Source of the DNA: an uncultured Lachnospiraceae bacterium
GTDB taxonomy: Bacteria; Bacillota; Clostridia; Lachnospirales; Lachnospiraceae
Assembly (NCBI GenBank): GCA_934292725.1
Contig: CAKQXY010000004.1
Span: 62,001-126,000, forward strand
DNA length: 64,000 nt
Reading direction: 5' to 3'
In this document: piece after piece, positions 24,136 through 32,775 of the stretch
How positions within the stretch are numbered: the first letter of the stretch is position 1
How the letters are laid out: every line of letters starts with the position of its first letter
The notes under the pieces: model-generated
Database searches by the model: none
What the model saw: only the letters and a program-made list of their open reading frames with translations
Told to the model about the DNA's origin: nothing
Translations under genes and position numbers: made by a program

Positions 24136-24957
24136 TTAAACTATGGCTTCCTCCCCAGAAAAGGTTTGATCAAAAATTTTGCCAAGACGCATTTCTCCTC
24201 GATATGCCTTTTCTAACTCCTCTGTCATTTTTATGGCATCCTGCACACTTTTCTTCATAAGAAGTTCTAGCTTTTCATTGCTGTAACGGCATCTTGGATT
24301 GTCTTTTTCATTGGCAAAAAAGCCATGAATCTCACCATATACACGTGCAATACGCATTCCGGCAAAAATGGCATGACGTTTTGCCTTGCTTGTTGTGAAG
24401 AATAAACGTGAAAACCATAAAAAGCCTTTGATGGACTGATGAATTTGAACTGGCTGCAAGCCGTAAAAAAGTGCGATTGGCTTTGCCCAGCGAAAATTTG
24501 TGGATAAAGCCTGCCTAAAATCCCAGTTAAATGGGTCTAGGCCATCTTTTTTCATCAGATATTTCTCAAATTCCTTTTCGATTTCATGATGAGAAATACG
24601 TCTTGTCTTTTCGAAATGGTTGATATAGGTATGACATGATGCATCTAGCGCAAAATGACACACAACGCCAAGCGCATATGCCCATAATGCTTTTTGCATT
24701 TTGTCTCCCTCTGCTGCCGAGCGATGCATCTGGGTCAGCGCATGTTCAAAAAACACACGCCCCGTCTCATGATGAATAACAACACCGATCTGTGTGATCG
24801 GATGACGAATGATAGGATGATAAAAAAACAAAATATCTGGTCCGTGCAGACCAATCTCATACAGATCCTGATAATCCTCCAACAGTCTTTGATATTTTGC
24901 TGGCAGCTGTTTTTTCACCATCTGTCCAAATTTATAATGTGCATAAAATGCCGGCAT
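24136..24957 (-). CDS. Zinc-dependent phospholipase C-like protein
   Basis: This 273-residue protein begins MPAFYAHYKFG and carries the histidine-rich pattern of the Zn_dep_PLPC family: LHGPDILFFYHP, GVVIHHETGRVFFEHAL, GVVCHFALDASCHTYI and ISHHEIEKEFEKYL. These histidines and aspartates would bind zinc. It has no signal peptide, which is normal for the many clostridial members of unknown substrate. It lies 30 bases after the flavoprotein gene and may share its transcript. The promoter of the metE-like gene follows it. Confidence 0.85.
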   Translation of the reverse strand: MPAFYAHYKFGQMVKKQLPAKYQRLLEDYQDLYEIGLHGPDILFFYHPIIRHPITQIGVVIHHETGRVFFEHALTQMHRSAAEGDKMQKALWAYALGVVCHFALDASCHTYINHFEKTRRISHHEIEKEFEKYLMKKDGLDPFNWDFRQALSTNFRWAKPIALFYGLQPVQIHQSIKGFLWFSRLFFTTSKAKRHAIFAGMRIARVYGEIHGFFANEKDNPRCRYSNEKLELLMKKSVQDAIKMTEELEKAYRGEMRLGKIFDQTFSGEEAIV

Positions 24958-24987
24958 CGCAAATCTTCCTTTCTGAAATACAATAAT

Positions 24988-25611
24988 TTACCTGATAAAA
25001 TTAGTAGACACTTCCTTTTTTGTATCTGGAAGTGCAATGTTTTGTGCTTTTCCAGCCTCAAAACATTTTAACATCCATGCCATGCATTTTGCTGCATTGC
25101 GCATGGTCTGCAAGCCCTCTAAATCCTGACGAACCTCCTCTGGGCGGTTTCCATGAACCATGTTCCAATAGGTAGATCCTACTGTCGGCATCTGATTAAT
25201 GCCAAAATATTTATTAATGGCATCTAATGACGCAGTTGTACCAGCTCTTCTTGCAGAGGCAACTGCCATACCCGGCTTAAAACGAAATGCAGCACCGCCG
25301 CTGTAAAAGGCACGGTCTAAAAATGACATAATGCGGCCGCTTGGATGCGCATAATAAACTGGTGTGCCAAATACAAAGCCGTCTGCTTCTTTTGCTTTTT
25401 CCACAAATTCATTTACGCAGTCATCACGAAATACGCAGCCATTTCCCTTACTACAACCGCCACAGCCAATACAGTCACGAAGCGGCTCTGCACCAATCTG
25501 GAAAATTTCAGTATCAATGCCCTCTTCCTGCAAAGTCTTTGCAATTTCTTCAAGTGCCGTGTAAGTACATCCCTTTAAATTGGAACTTCCATTTAATAAT
25601 AAAACCTTCAT
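24988..25611 (-). CDS. Flavodoxin-family NAD(P)H-dependent FMN oxidoreductase (iron-sulfur flavoprotein-like)
   Basis: The 207-residue protein has the FMN-binding loop LLNGSSNLKGCTYTALEE and the cysteine motif DCIGCGGCSKGNGC, which in this family can hold an iron-sulfur cluster. It also has GFVFGTPVYYAHPSGRIMSF for FMN and AVASARRAGTTASLDAINKY. It is 17 bases downstream of the CE15-like esterase gene and 30 bases upstream of the PLPC-like gene. The electron acceptor is unknown. Confidence 0.88.
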   Translation of the reverse strand: MKVLLLNGSSNLKGCTYTALEEIAKTLQEEGIDTEIFQIGAEPLRDCIGCGGCSKGNGCVFRDDCVNEFVEKAKEADGFVFGTPVYYAHPSGRIMSFLDRAFYSGGAAFRFKPGMAVASARRAGTTASLDAINKYFGINQMPTVGSTYWNMVHGNRPEEVRQDLEGLQTMRNAAKCMAWMLKCFEAGKAQNIALPDTKKEVSTNFIR

Positions 25612-25628
25612 ATTTTCTCAATCTCCTA

Positions 25629-26825
25629 TCAGTTATTTGTCTTAGGACATCTCCATGAATATCCTGCCTTATTCTCATTTTCTCTCATTGACTTATATCC
25701 AGTTGTCTTTTCCTTACCGCAAAGCTGTACCTTTGTAAAATCAAGCACAACACTCCAGTCCTGCTTAGTGTAAGCATGACCGCCCTCACGGTAATGAATT
25801 GCGCTATGTTCCTTGACACCAAGAAATTCGAATACTTCAGATGCTGCAAGCCACGAAACCTGTGTGCCAAATGGATTGATCCAGTCATCATCAAGACCTT
25901 CTACAAGAATCAGCCGTCTCGGAGCAACACACGCACCGAGGATATTGGCGTCAAATGGAATCTCATTTTCACGAAAACGCGTCTTTCCATCCGGTGTGCC
26001 ATAATCTGCCATATTTTCCATCAGCCAATATGGGAAACGCTCTTTGTTTAACATTACACCGATACGCTCGGAAAGGCCAATATTTTCACCAAGACGGCAG
26101 CCACTTAAACGCATACTTGCCATACCGCCGCAGCCAGAACCTGCCGGTGCGACAACTGCTGCACGCTCATCATAAATACCGCAGCAAAGTGCTGCCTTTC
26201 CCATACGCGAATGACCGGTCACAACGGTTTTCGTCACATCGACATTTTCCTGTGTCTCGAGCCAGTCGATAACACGGCTCTGAAGCCATGCCCACATCGC
26301 CAGTGCTCGCCACGTGTAGCCCGGATATGCCTTTGCACAGCCGCCATCCCAGATTTTTTCTTTGTCATCGGGTGCCGCTTCTGCAATCTCAAAGCTGCAA
26401 ATTTCAAAGCCCTGTCCAGTTGCCATACGAATGATTTCTTCTGGCAGTGTATCTGCCGCCGGAATTACAACGGGAATTAACGTTTCTTTGCCAGCGGTGT
26501 TTGCTTGTCTCGCCTCTGTCTCATCTGGTATAACAGGACGATAGACATGTACATTAAATGAAACCGGTGCCTGTTCTCCCTGCGCACACAGACGAACTAA
26601 GGTATGGCACACGGTATTCTGACAGACGGTATCACTTGACAGCTCGGTTGCCGTTAGTGTTTGTGGGCGTCCCGGCATTTTTCCATAGTACATTTCACTA
26701 AGCAACTCAAGATACGCCTTTCGCTTTTCTTCCCACTCCGCCTTGGTACTCATGATGCTTCCATCTGCCTTATAAAAAGGATTCGGGAGCTCCCAGGTCG
26801 GCTCAAAATAGATTGTCTCACTCAT
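25629..26825 (-). CDS. Glucuronoyl esterase-like alpha/beta hydrolase (CE15-related)
   Basis: This protein of 398 residues has the CE15 pattern. The serine motif TGHSRMGKAAL is near residue 206, PAGSGCGGMASMR follows, then IPFDANILGACVAPRRLILVEG, and the catalytic His in YREGGHAYT near the C-terminus. CE15 enzymes split the ester between 4-O-methylglucuronate of xylan and lignin alcohols. There is no signal peptide, so this would work inside the cell on small esters. ATG 26825 has a perfect GGAGGTGAT site. A promoter lies 42-70 bases upstream. The substrate is unproven and other acyl esters are possible. Confidence 0.72.
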   Translation of the reverse strand: MSETIYFEPTWELPNPFYKADGSIMSTKAEWEEKRKAYLELLSEMYYGKMPGRPQTLTATELSSDTVCQNTVCHTLVRLCAQGEQAPVSFNVHVYRPVIPDETEARQANTAGKETLIPVVIPAADTLPEEIIRMATGQGFEICSFEIAEAAPDDKEKIWDGGCAKAYPGYTWRALAMWAWLQSRVIDWLETQENVDVTKTVVTGHSRMGKAALCCGIYDERAAVVAPAGSGCGGMASMRLSGCRLGENIGLSERIGVMLNKERFPYWLMENMADYGTPDGKTRFRENEIPFDANILGACVAPRRLILVEGLDDDWINPFGTQVSWLAASEVFEFLGVKEHSAIHYREGGHAYTKQDWSVVLDFTKVQLCGKEKTTGYKSMRENENKAGYSWRCPKTNN

Positions 26826-26866
26826 TGAAATCACCTCCAAAAATTGATTTTAATTGATCTAAATCT

Positions 26867-26895
26867 ATCTTAGCCCTTCCTGACGCTCCCGTCAA
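26867..26895 (-). promoter_or_regulatory. Promoter of the CE15-like esterase operon
   Basis: On the minus strand TTGACG (26890-26895) and TAAGAT (26867-26872) are 17 bases apart. The spacer and -35 overlap the small inverted repeat GACG-GGAG-CGTC, a possible operator. Confidence 0.55.
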
Positions 26896-26954
26896 TTAAC
26901 TATCTTATCTATTTTTAATTCCTTTTTATGTCCCTTAATTTCTTTTAACGTATT

Positions 26955-28901
26955 TTATAAATCCAATGCTATATGGTATCCTCTGTATACTGCATTTGTG
27001 ATCGTCGATACCTTCTGTGCATCGCCAATTACGGATACATACAGTGCGCAGTCACGAAGTTCTTCTACAACATCGGTTCTGGAGCGCTGACCCAATGCGC
27101 AAATTACGGTCTCTCCCGGAACAAATACCTCGTTTTCCTCTGCATCCACGCAGCGAACACCTTCCTTTGTAACATCAATTCCACGAAGTCCGGTGTGTAC
27201 GGTCACATATTTCTCAATTTCCTTCAGTAACAGCGGCCGATGTCTCACATTGGCATCTGGTGCCAACTGATCGCGCATCTCAACAAGTTCGACTTTCTTT
27301 CCTTCCATTCCCAGATGAATTGCACACTCACAGCCCGCCAGACCACCTCCGAAGACAACAACGGTATCCTTGCACTGCTCCTTCTTTTTGTAATACTCAT
27401 TTACGACGATTACATTTTCTCCGTCAATTCCCTTGATCGGCGGAATGAGCGGGCGAGAGCCTACTGCAATGATTAACGCATCTGGTGCTTCCTTCTCGGC
27501 ATATTCTTTTGTCACCTCGATATTTAACCGAATTTGCGCACCAGCCTCTCTTGCCATTCTTTCATATACTTCGGTCAGCTGATACATCTCATATTTGAAC
27601 GGAATTGCCTGCTCGCTGCGAAGAATACCGCCAAGCTGGGCTTCCTTTTCACAAAGAATGACTTCGTGACCGCGCTTTGCCGCCGTGTATGCCGCGTACA
27701 GTCCACCTGGGCCGCCTCCTGCGATCAACACTTTTTTCTTTACCGGTGCCGGGTAAATCACATCGCCTTCCATCTCACGTCCGATCAGCGGATTTACTGT
27801 ACATCTTCTTGTGGAAGTTGCCGCACGCTCTGCCATACAGGTAAAGCAGCGCAAACAGCGGACGATCTGATCATCTTTATTTTCCATTATTTTCTGTGGA
27901 AGATACGGATCTGCCAAAAGTGCTCTTGCCATCTCGACCACATCGGCCTTTCCAGACGCAATGATCTCCTCCATCTGTGCTGGGTCGTTTAAACCACCAA
28001 TCGTTGCGACTGGGACGCTAACATGCTTTTTGATTTCTGCCGCCAGATATACGTTGCAGCCGTGCTCCTTAAACATGGACGGATGCGTATCGCCAAAGGT
28101 TCTCTGATAAGTTCCTGCCGATACATGAAGCAAATCGACATAGGATTCAATCTGCTTTGCAATCGCAATTCCACCCTCAAGATCGTAGCCCTCCTCAACA
28201 AACTCGGAGCCGCTCATACGAAATTCAATCGGGAAGAATGGGCCAACTGCCTGACGAACGGCCTGCAATACCTCAATTGCAAAACGACAGCGATTCTCAA
28301 CAGAGCCGCCGTAGTAATCGGTTCGATGATTAAACATTGGGGACAAAAACTGATTGATCAGCCAGCCATGACCGCCGTGAATCATGATCATCTCAAAACC
28401 GGCACGCTTTGCCATCGCCGCTGTTTTTCCATAAGACGCCACAATGTCGTCAATCATTTCCTGCGTCAGCTCACGCACCTGCACACCGTCCGGTCTGGTA
28501 CAGGCGGATGGTCCCCACTGGCACATTTCCTTTTGCTTTGTCTTGTCGGTCATGTAGGTTCCCGCATACATACCCGAATGGGACAGCTCAATCGAAGGAA
28601 CGCATCCGTGGCGGCTGATCGCATCTGCTGTGTAGGTTGCCGCTGCAAGCGAATTTAAGATGGACGGATCCAGATGGTAGGCATGGCTTCCGTCTGTCTT
28701 TGGATGTACCATACACTCCGATACGGTCACGGCTCCGGCACCGCCCTTTGCACGCAGCTCATAAAATGCGGTCGATTTTGGTCCGATACAGCCATCGTTT
28801 GTGATATCGGTTCCGCCCATCGGTGCAGAAAACATTCTATTCTTAAAGGTTACTCTGCCGAGTGTGATCGGCTTGCAAAGATTTGGAAATTTTCGGTTCA
28901 T
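26955..28901 (-). CDS. Old-yellow-enzyme-type NADH:flavin oxidoreductase / enoate reductase (FadH/BaiCD-like)
   Basis: This 648-residue enzyme has an N-terminal FMN TIM barrel (LGRVTFKNRMFSAPMGGTD, ELSHSGMYAGTYM, IMIHGGHGWLINQFLSP). A 4Fe-4S site follows with CLRCFTCMAERAATSTRRC near residues 348-366. The C-terminal FAD/NAD part has VLIAGGGPGGLYAAYTAAKR and VVVFGGGLAGCECA. The architecture is that of 2,4-dienoyl-CoA reductase and clostridial enoate reductases, which reduce activated C=C bonds. It is the last gene of a MarR-YczE-reductase operon. The substrate may be an aromatic or bile-acid-like enone or a cinnamate; this cannot be decided here. Confidence 0.9.
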   Translation of the reverse strand: MNRKFPNLCKPITLGRVTFKNRMFSAPMGGTDITNDGCIGPKSTAFYELRAKGGAGAVTVSECMVHPKTDGSHAYHLDPSILNSLAAATYTADAISRHGCVPSIELSHSGMYAGTYMTDKTKQKEMCQWGPSACTRPDGVQVRELTQEMIDDIVASYGKTAAMAKRAGFEMIMIHGGHGWLINQFLSPMFNHRTDYYGGSVENRCRFAIEVLQAVRQAVGPFFPIEFRMSGSEFVEEGYDLEGGIAIAKQIESYVDLLHVSAGTYQRTFGDTHPSMFKEHGCNVYLAAEIKKHVSVPVATIGGLNDPAQMEEIIASGKADVVEMARALLADPYLPQKIMENKDDQIVRCLRCFTCMAERAATSTRRCTVNPLIGREMEGDVIYPAPVKKKVLIAGGGPGGLYAAYTAAKRGHEVILCEKEAQLGGILRSEQAIPFKYEMYQLTEVYERMAREAGAQIRLNIEVTKEYAEKEAPDALIIAVGSRPLIPPIKGIDGENVIVVNEYYKKKEQCKDTVVVFGGGLAGCECAIHLGMEGKKVELVEMRDQLAPDANVRHRPLLLKEIEKYVTVHTGLRGIDVTKEGVRCVDAEENEVFVPGETVICALGQRSRTDVVEELRDCALYVSVIGDAQKVSTITNAVYRGYHIALDL

Positions 28902-29545
28902 GCTGCTTCTCCTTCTTCTGTCATGGTGAATTTTAATTTCTGTCCCAGTAATCTGGCAATAAAGCCAACTAATAATGCGGCGATGATGGTTCCCTCTCGA
29001 ACACCATTAAGGGAGCCTGAAAAAATAAATGAGAGTGCTGCCGCGATAACAGCCATGGAGGTATCAAAGCAAATCTTGGTTGTTCCAAAGTTGGTGTTCC
29101 AGGTCTGAACGATTGCGCGGACAAAGGACTCGCCCGGAAGCATAACGACATCGGCTACGACTTCCAGATACACACCAAAGCCAAGAACGGCACAGCCAAT
29201 TAACAGCGCAAATACCTTTACAACATAGTTTTCTGGATTAACCCAGAAGAACAGATACATAGTCAAGTCAATAAAATAGCCGAATGCGATTGACACTGGA
29301 ATCTGTAAAATATTTTCAATTTTGAAATTTTTGCGCAGAATTAAGATCTGTAACACGATCAAAAAGATGCTAAAAAAGATCGTGAAATTTCCCAATGTGA
29401 ATGGGAAATTTAAGCTCATTACATATGGAATGGAGGAAATCGGTGATGTACCGAGGCTTGCCTTTGTGATCAGGCTGACGCCCAGCGCGTTGACAAATAA
29501 TCCTACGAAAAATAAAAGGTATCTCTTGATCTTGTTTTGACTCAT
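28898..29545 (-). CDS. YczE/YitT-type integral membrane protein (DUF6198-like)
   Basis: The 215-residue protein has about five membrane segments, starting with KRYLLFFVGLFVNALGVSL. The family-typical SLGTSPISSIPYVMS and the region VVADVVMLPGESFVRAI are present. Related proteins are of unknown function, and some are thought to be transporters or regulators. It overlaps the reductase gene by 4 bases and follows marR by 38 bases, so it may move the substrate or product of the reductase. Confidence 0.8.
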   Translation of the reverse strand: MSQNKIKRYLLFFVGLFVNALGVSLITKASLGTSPISSIPYVMSLNFPFTLGNFTIFFSIFLIVLQILILRKNFKIENILQIPVSIAFGYFIDLTMYLFFWVNPENYVVKVFALLIGCAVLGFGVYLEVVADVVMLPGESFVRAIVQTWNTNFGTTKICFDTSMAVIAAALSFIFSGSLNGVREGTIIAALLVGFIARLLGQKLKFTMTEEGEAA

Positions 29546-29583
29546 TTTTTTGCTCTCTCCCTAGTTATTTTTTATTTATTGTT

Positions 29584-30039
29584 TCATTCTTCTGTGTTCT
29601 GCTCTTGGCAGTCACCTTCACATTTATCCAGCAGATTTCGATAGATCTTCTGATAAACGGCCATAAATGCGTCAAACTCCTCATCAGAAATGTCCATTAA
29701 AGCCTGCTGTTCAATTCGTGAAAATGTCGCTTCGACCAGCTGTTGTTTTTCTCTTCCCTCTTCTGTCAGAAAAACATGAGATGTTCGTCTATTTCCATTT
29801 AACATGCGGCGTTCGATCAGACCTTTTTCTTCCATCCGATTTAGAATTGAGGTCAGTGATCCCGCCTCTAAATGACATCCCCCGGCGATCTCTTTCTGGC
29901 TGTCTCCATCGTGATCCTTCAGGTAATCTAGCACCTTGGGCTGACCAATCGTAAGACCGACCGGTCGCAATCGTTCCAACAGTGCCTTTTGAACGAGTGC
30001 CTGATTTGCCATGATCAAATAATGCAATGATTCCTCCAT
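29584..30039 (-). CDS. MarR-family transcriptional regulator
   Basis: This 151-residue winged-helix protein reads LTIGQPKVLDYLKDHDG, SQKEIAGGCHLEAGSLTSIL, NRMEEKGLIERR and HVFLTEEGREK, a classic MarR fold. It starts with GGAGGAAG before ATG. It heads an operon with a membrane protein and an enoate reductase. Repeats in the promoter region suggest autoregulation released by a small, often aromatic, ligand. Confidence 0.93.
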   Translation of the reverse strand: MEESLHYLIMANQALVQKALLERLRPVGLTIGQPKVLDYLKDHDGDSQKEIAGGCHLEAGSLTSILNRMEEKGLIERRMLNGNRRTSHVFLTEEGREKQQLVEATFSRIEQQALMDISDEEFDAFMAVYQKIYRNLLDKCEGDCQEQNTEE

Positions 30040-30065
30040 ATGGCTTCCTCCATACGATTATATAT

Positions 30066-30117
30066 AGTTAGAATTCAAACAGTTAGAATTATAACTATTT
30101 TTTAATTTCATTGTCAA
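30066..30117 (-). promoter_or_regulatory. marR promoter and operator repeats
   Basis: On the minus strand TTGACA (30112-30117) and TATAAT (30088-30093) are 18 bases apart. AGTTAGAATT occurs twice in direct orientation (30066-30075 and 30081-30090), and AGTTA-N6-TAACT forms an inverted repeat across the -10 box. This is a typical place for MarR autorepression. Confidence 0.6.
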
Positions 30118-30262
30118 GTTTTTCTTTTCGTTTTTTCCCAGACGCGGCTCGACGATTGTTTTGTCGGCGTCACTTGTTCCCGGCTGCGCAGCAGACGATT
30201 GCCTCAGTAAAAGCAACTCGTTTCACCGCTGATTCTGGTTATCGCAGTTGCGAACAGCAGAA

Positions 30263-30295
30263 AGAGGATATGAGACGCTTTTTCTCATATCCTCT
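30263..30295 (-). terminator. Terminator of the opp/peptidase operon
   Basis: AGAGGATATGAG and CTCATATCCTCT form a perfect 12-bp stem around a 9-base loop. On the minus strand TTTCTG follows. It lies 40 bases after the M20 gene stop. The 145 bases between this stem and the marR promoter hold no gene that I recognise. Confidence 0.7.
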
Positions 30296-30335
30296 AACTC
30301 TAAATAAAAATCGTTTTATTTAATTCACAATTTAA

Positions 30336-31739
30336 TTACTCAATAACATGTGGTGCAATTTCCTTCGGAATCAGGCACTCATACTTCTCGCCATCAAGAC
30401 GTTTCTCAAATTCATCCCACGCCTTTTTAATCTCTTCTGGATGCTCTAAAAGTGTCTTTGCACTTTCTGCCATAACTTTTGCAGCAAAAATCATTCCCTT
30501 GTGAGCAATGGCTGACTTACCCTGTGCGGTCCACTGCCAACTGTGCGCGCCTGCACCATAGCTAAAACATGCTGTATTGACTGTAGCTGTTGGAATAACC
30601 CAGCTGACATCACCTACATCTGTACTTCCCATCTCACAATGGTCGGTATGAATAGTTTCAACCACATAATCACAGATCTCGGAATTTTTAATATTCTCGC
30701 GAAGCTTCATAATATCAGCAATTCCAAATGGAATATCACTCAGCTGATCCTCAACTGGAAAACTATCCTTAAACTGCTTTGCATATGCACGCTCCTCTGC
30801 TGTATAAACTGGAGCACCAACAGTCTGAAATGCCTTTGCAATGACATCCTCTAGTGCGAAGTTTGGAACGGTATTGCTTAAACCTTCGTCAAACAGCACT
30901 TCAAGTTTTGTATCAGTCATCAGCGCTGCTCCCTGTGCTATACGAATCACACGCTCATAAAGTTTCTTACACTTTGGATTAGTTGCAGAACGAATAAGAT
31001 AGCGCACCTCTGCCTCTGCCTGTACGACATTCGGAGACTTTCCTCCGGTGTTAGTAATTGCATAGTGAACACGGTCACTGTCTTCCATGTGCTCACGCAT
31101 ATAGTTTACACCAACATCCATCAGCTCGACTGCATCAAGGGCACTTCTTCCAAGATGTGGTGCACCCGCTGCATGAGAAGATACTCCATGAAAACGGAAA
31201 CATGCCTGAATACAGCTCTGGCTGCTTCCGGTGCATACCATGTGGAAATTAGCCGGATGCCATGTCAGTGCGATATCGCAGTCATCAAACACACCATCAC
31301 GCGCCATATAAGCCTTTCCTGAACCGCTCTCCTCACCCGGGCAGCCAAAAATCTTTACTGTTCCGCTGCCTCCGTTTGCCTTTAAAACTTCACGGTATGC
31401 CATTCCTGCTGCAATGGCACCTACGCCAAGCATATGATGGCCGCAGCCCTGTCCCATGCCATCCGGGTCTTCCGGGTGATAGGACGGGCAGTCTGCTTTC
31501 TGGTTCATGCCATAGAGCGCATCAAACTCGCCCAAAAAGGCAATTACCGGGTGTCCACTTCCCCAGCTTGCTTCATAACCGGTGCCGGTCTTTGCGACAT
31601 CGGTCTTTACTTCAAAACCATGCTTCTTTAAAAATTCAACATGTGCTGCGCTGCTCTTGTACTCGCGAAATCCCGGTTCCGGGGTCTCCCATACCGCATC
31701 CGCAAGCGCGCACAGCTCCTCTTCATATGGAATCTGCAT
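30336..31739 (-). CDS. M20-family amidohydrolase (AbgB-like aminobenzoyl-glutamate/dipeptide hydrolase)
   Basis: This metallopeptidase of about 467 residues has the metal ligands in GMGQGCGHHMLGVGAIAAG, GCPGEESGSGKAYM and LTWHPANFH. SSHAAGAPHLGRSALDAVEL marks the lid/dimerisation domain. The long C-terminal part matches AbgB-like proteins, which split p-aminobenzoyl-glutamate or other N-acyl amino acids. ATG 31739 has GGAGGAG upstream. It is the last gene after oppF (13-base gap), so it probably hydrolyses what the transporter brings in. Confidence 0.9.
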   Translation of the reverse strand: MQIPYEEELCALADAVWETPEPGFREYKSSAAHVEFLKKHGFEVKTDVAKTGTGYEASWGSGHPVIAFLGEFDALYGMNQKADCPSYHPEDPDGMGQGCGHHMLGVGAIAAGMAYREVLKANGGSGTVKIFGCPGEESGSGKAYMARDGVFDDCDIALTWHPANFHMVCTGSSQSCIQACFRFHGVSSHAAGAPHLGRSALDAVELMDVGVNYMREHMEDSDRVHYAITNTGGKSPNVVQAEAEVRYLIRSATNPKCKKLYERVIRIAQGAALMTDTKLEVLFDEGLSNTVPNFALEDVIAKAFQTVGAPVYTAEERAYAKQFKDSFPVEDQLSDIPFGIADIMKLRENIKNSEICDYVVETIHTDHCEMGSTDVGDVSWVIPTATVNTACFSYGAGAHSWQWTAQGKSAIAHKGMIFAAKVMAESAKTLLEHPEEIKKAWDEFEKRLDGEKYECLIPKEIAPHVIE

Positions 31740-31752
31740 CTTTCTCCTCCTA

Positions 31753-32775
31753 TCACACGCCGTATTCATCCGCCACTTTATGGCATGCCACCTTGCGTCC
31801 ATTAATTTCCTTCATCTTCGGCATCTCATTTGCACACTTCTCATTAGCATACGGACAGCGCGTGCGGAATGGACAGCCGCTTGGCGGATTAATCGGACTT
31901 GGCAGTTCTCCCTCAAGCATAATACGCTTTCTTGATTTTCCAACAAGCGGGTCTGGAATAGGAACAGCGCTTAACAATGCCTTTGTATACGGATGCATTG
32001 GATTTGCATACAGCTCCTTACTGTCTCCCTCTTCAACAAGATGGCCAAGATACATAACGCCAATGCGATCTGAGATATGCTTTACCATACTTAAATCATG
32101 TGCGATAAAAAGATACGCAATGCCAAGCTCTTTTTGGATATTCTTTAACAGATTGATGATCTGCGCCTGAATAGAAACGTCAAGTGCAGAAATCGGCTCA
32201 TCACAGACGATAAATTCTGGATTAAGTGCCAAAGTTCTTGCGATTGAAATACGCTGACGCTGTCCGCCTGAAAACTCATGAGGATAACGGCGCACATGAT
32301 CTGGTTTTAAGCCAACAATCTTTAACAGCTCTGCTACACGATCATCCTGTTCCTTTCTCGTCTGGTAAATATGATGAATTACCATAGGCTCTCGAATAAT
32401 CTCGCCTACTGTCATTCGCGGATTTAAGGATGCATACGGATCCTGAAAAATCAGCTGAATATTCTTTCTAAATTTCTTTAGCTTCTGTCCAGAAAGATGA
32501 GTGATATCTTCTCCATTTACAAGAATTTTTCCATCTGTCGGTTCATTGATTTTTACAATAGTTCTTCCAAGAGTAGATTTTCCACAGCCTGATTCACCTA
32601 CAAGACCATATGTCTCACCCTTATGGATCTGAAATGACACATCGTCAACAGCCTTTACAACCTGCTTTTTGCCCCAGGTTTTTCCTGCATTAAAATATGT
32701 CTTTAAATGCTCAACAGAGACGATCACATCACGCATATCATCTGCATTATTTTTTATCTCATTTTGTACTTCCAT
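31753..32775 (-). CDS. oppF: Oligopeptide ABC transporter ATP-binding protein OppF
   Basis: The protein of 340 residues has Walker A GLVGESGCGKSTLGR, signature FSGGQRQRISIARTL, Walker B FIVCDEPISALD, and the C-terminal cysteine motif SGCPFRTRCPYANEKC found in oligopeptide/dipeptide ATPases, which can bind a 4Fe-4S cluster. ATG 32775 has GGAGGAGG upstream and overlaps the 3' end of oppD. It is paired with OppD and the OppBC permeases. Confidence 0.93.
   Translation of the reverse strand: MEVQNEIKNNADDMRDVIVSVEHLKTYFNAGKTWGKKQVVKAVDDVSFQIHKGETYGLVGESGCGKSTLGRTIVKINEPTDGKILVNGEDITHLSGQKLKKFRKNIQLIFQDPYASLNPRMTVGEIIREPMVIHHIYQTRKEQDDRVAELLKIVGLKPDHVRRYPHEFSGGQRQRISIARTLALNPEFIVCDEPISALDVSIQAQIINLLKNIQKELGIAYLFIAHDLSMVKHISDRIGVMYLGHLVEEGDSKELYANPMHPYTKALLSAVPIPDPLVGKSRKRIMLEGELPSPINPPSGCPFRTRCPYANEKCANEMPKMKEINGRKVACHKVADEYGV

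Noticed and set aside
28023..28658. Plus-strand open frame of 211 codons
   Set aside because: Antisense to the enoate reductase, no family pattern and no promoter.
30118..30262. Possible small gene between marR and the opp terminator
   Set aside because: Short, no ribosome binding site and no family resemblance; it contains only small imperfect repeats.
31262..32170. Plus-strand open frame of 302 codons
   Set aside because: It is antisense to the M20 hydrolase and oppF genes, has no ribosome binding site and shows an Arg/Pro/His/Ser-rich composition typical of a shadow frame.
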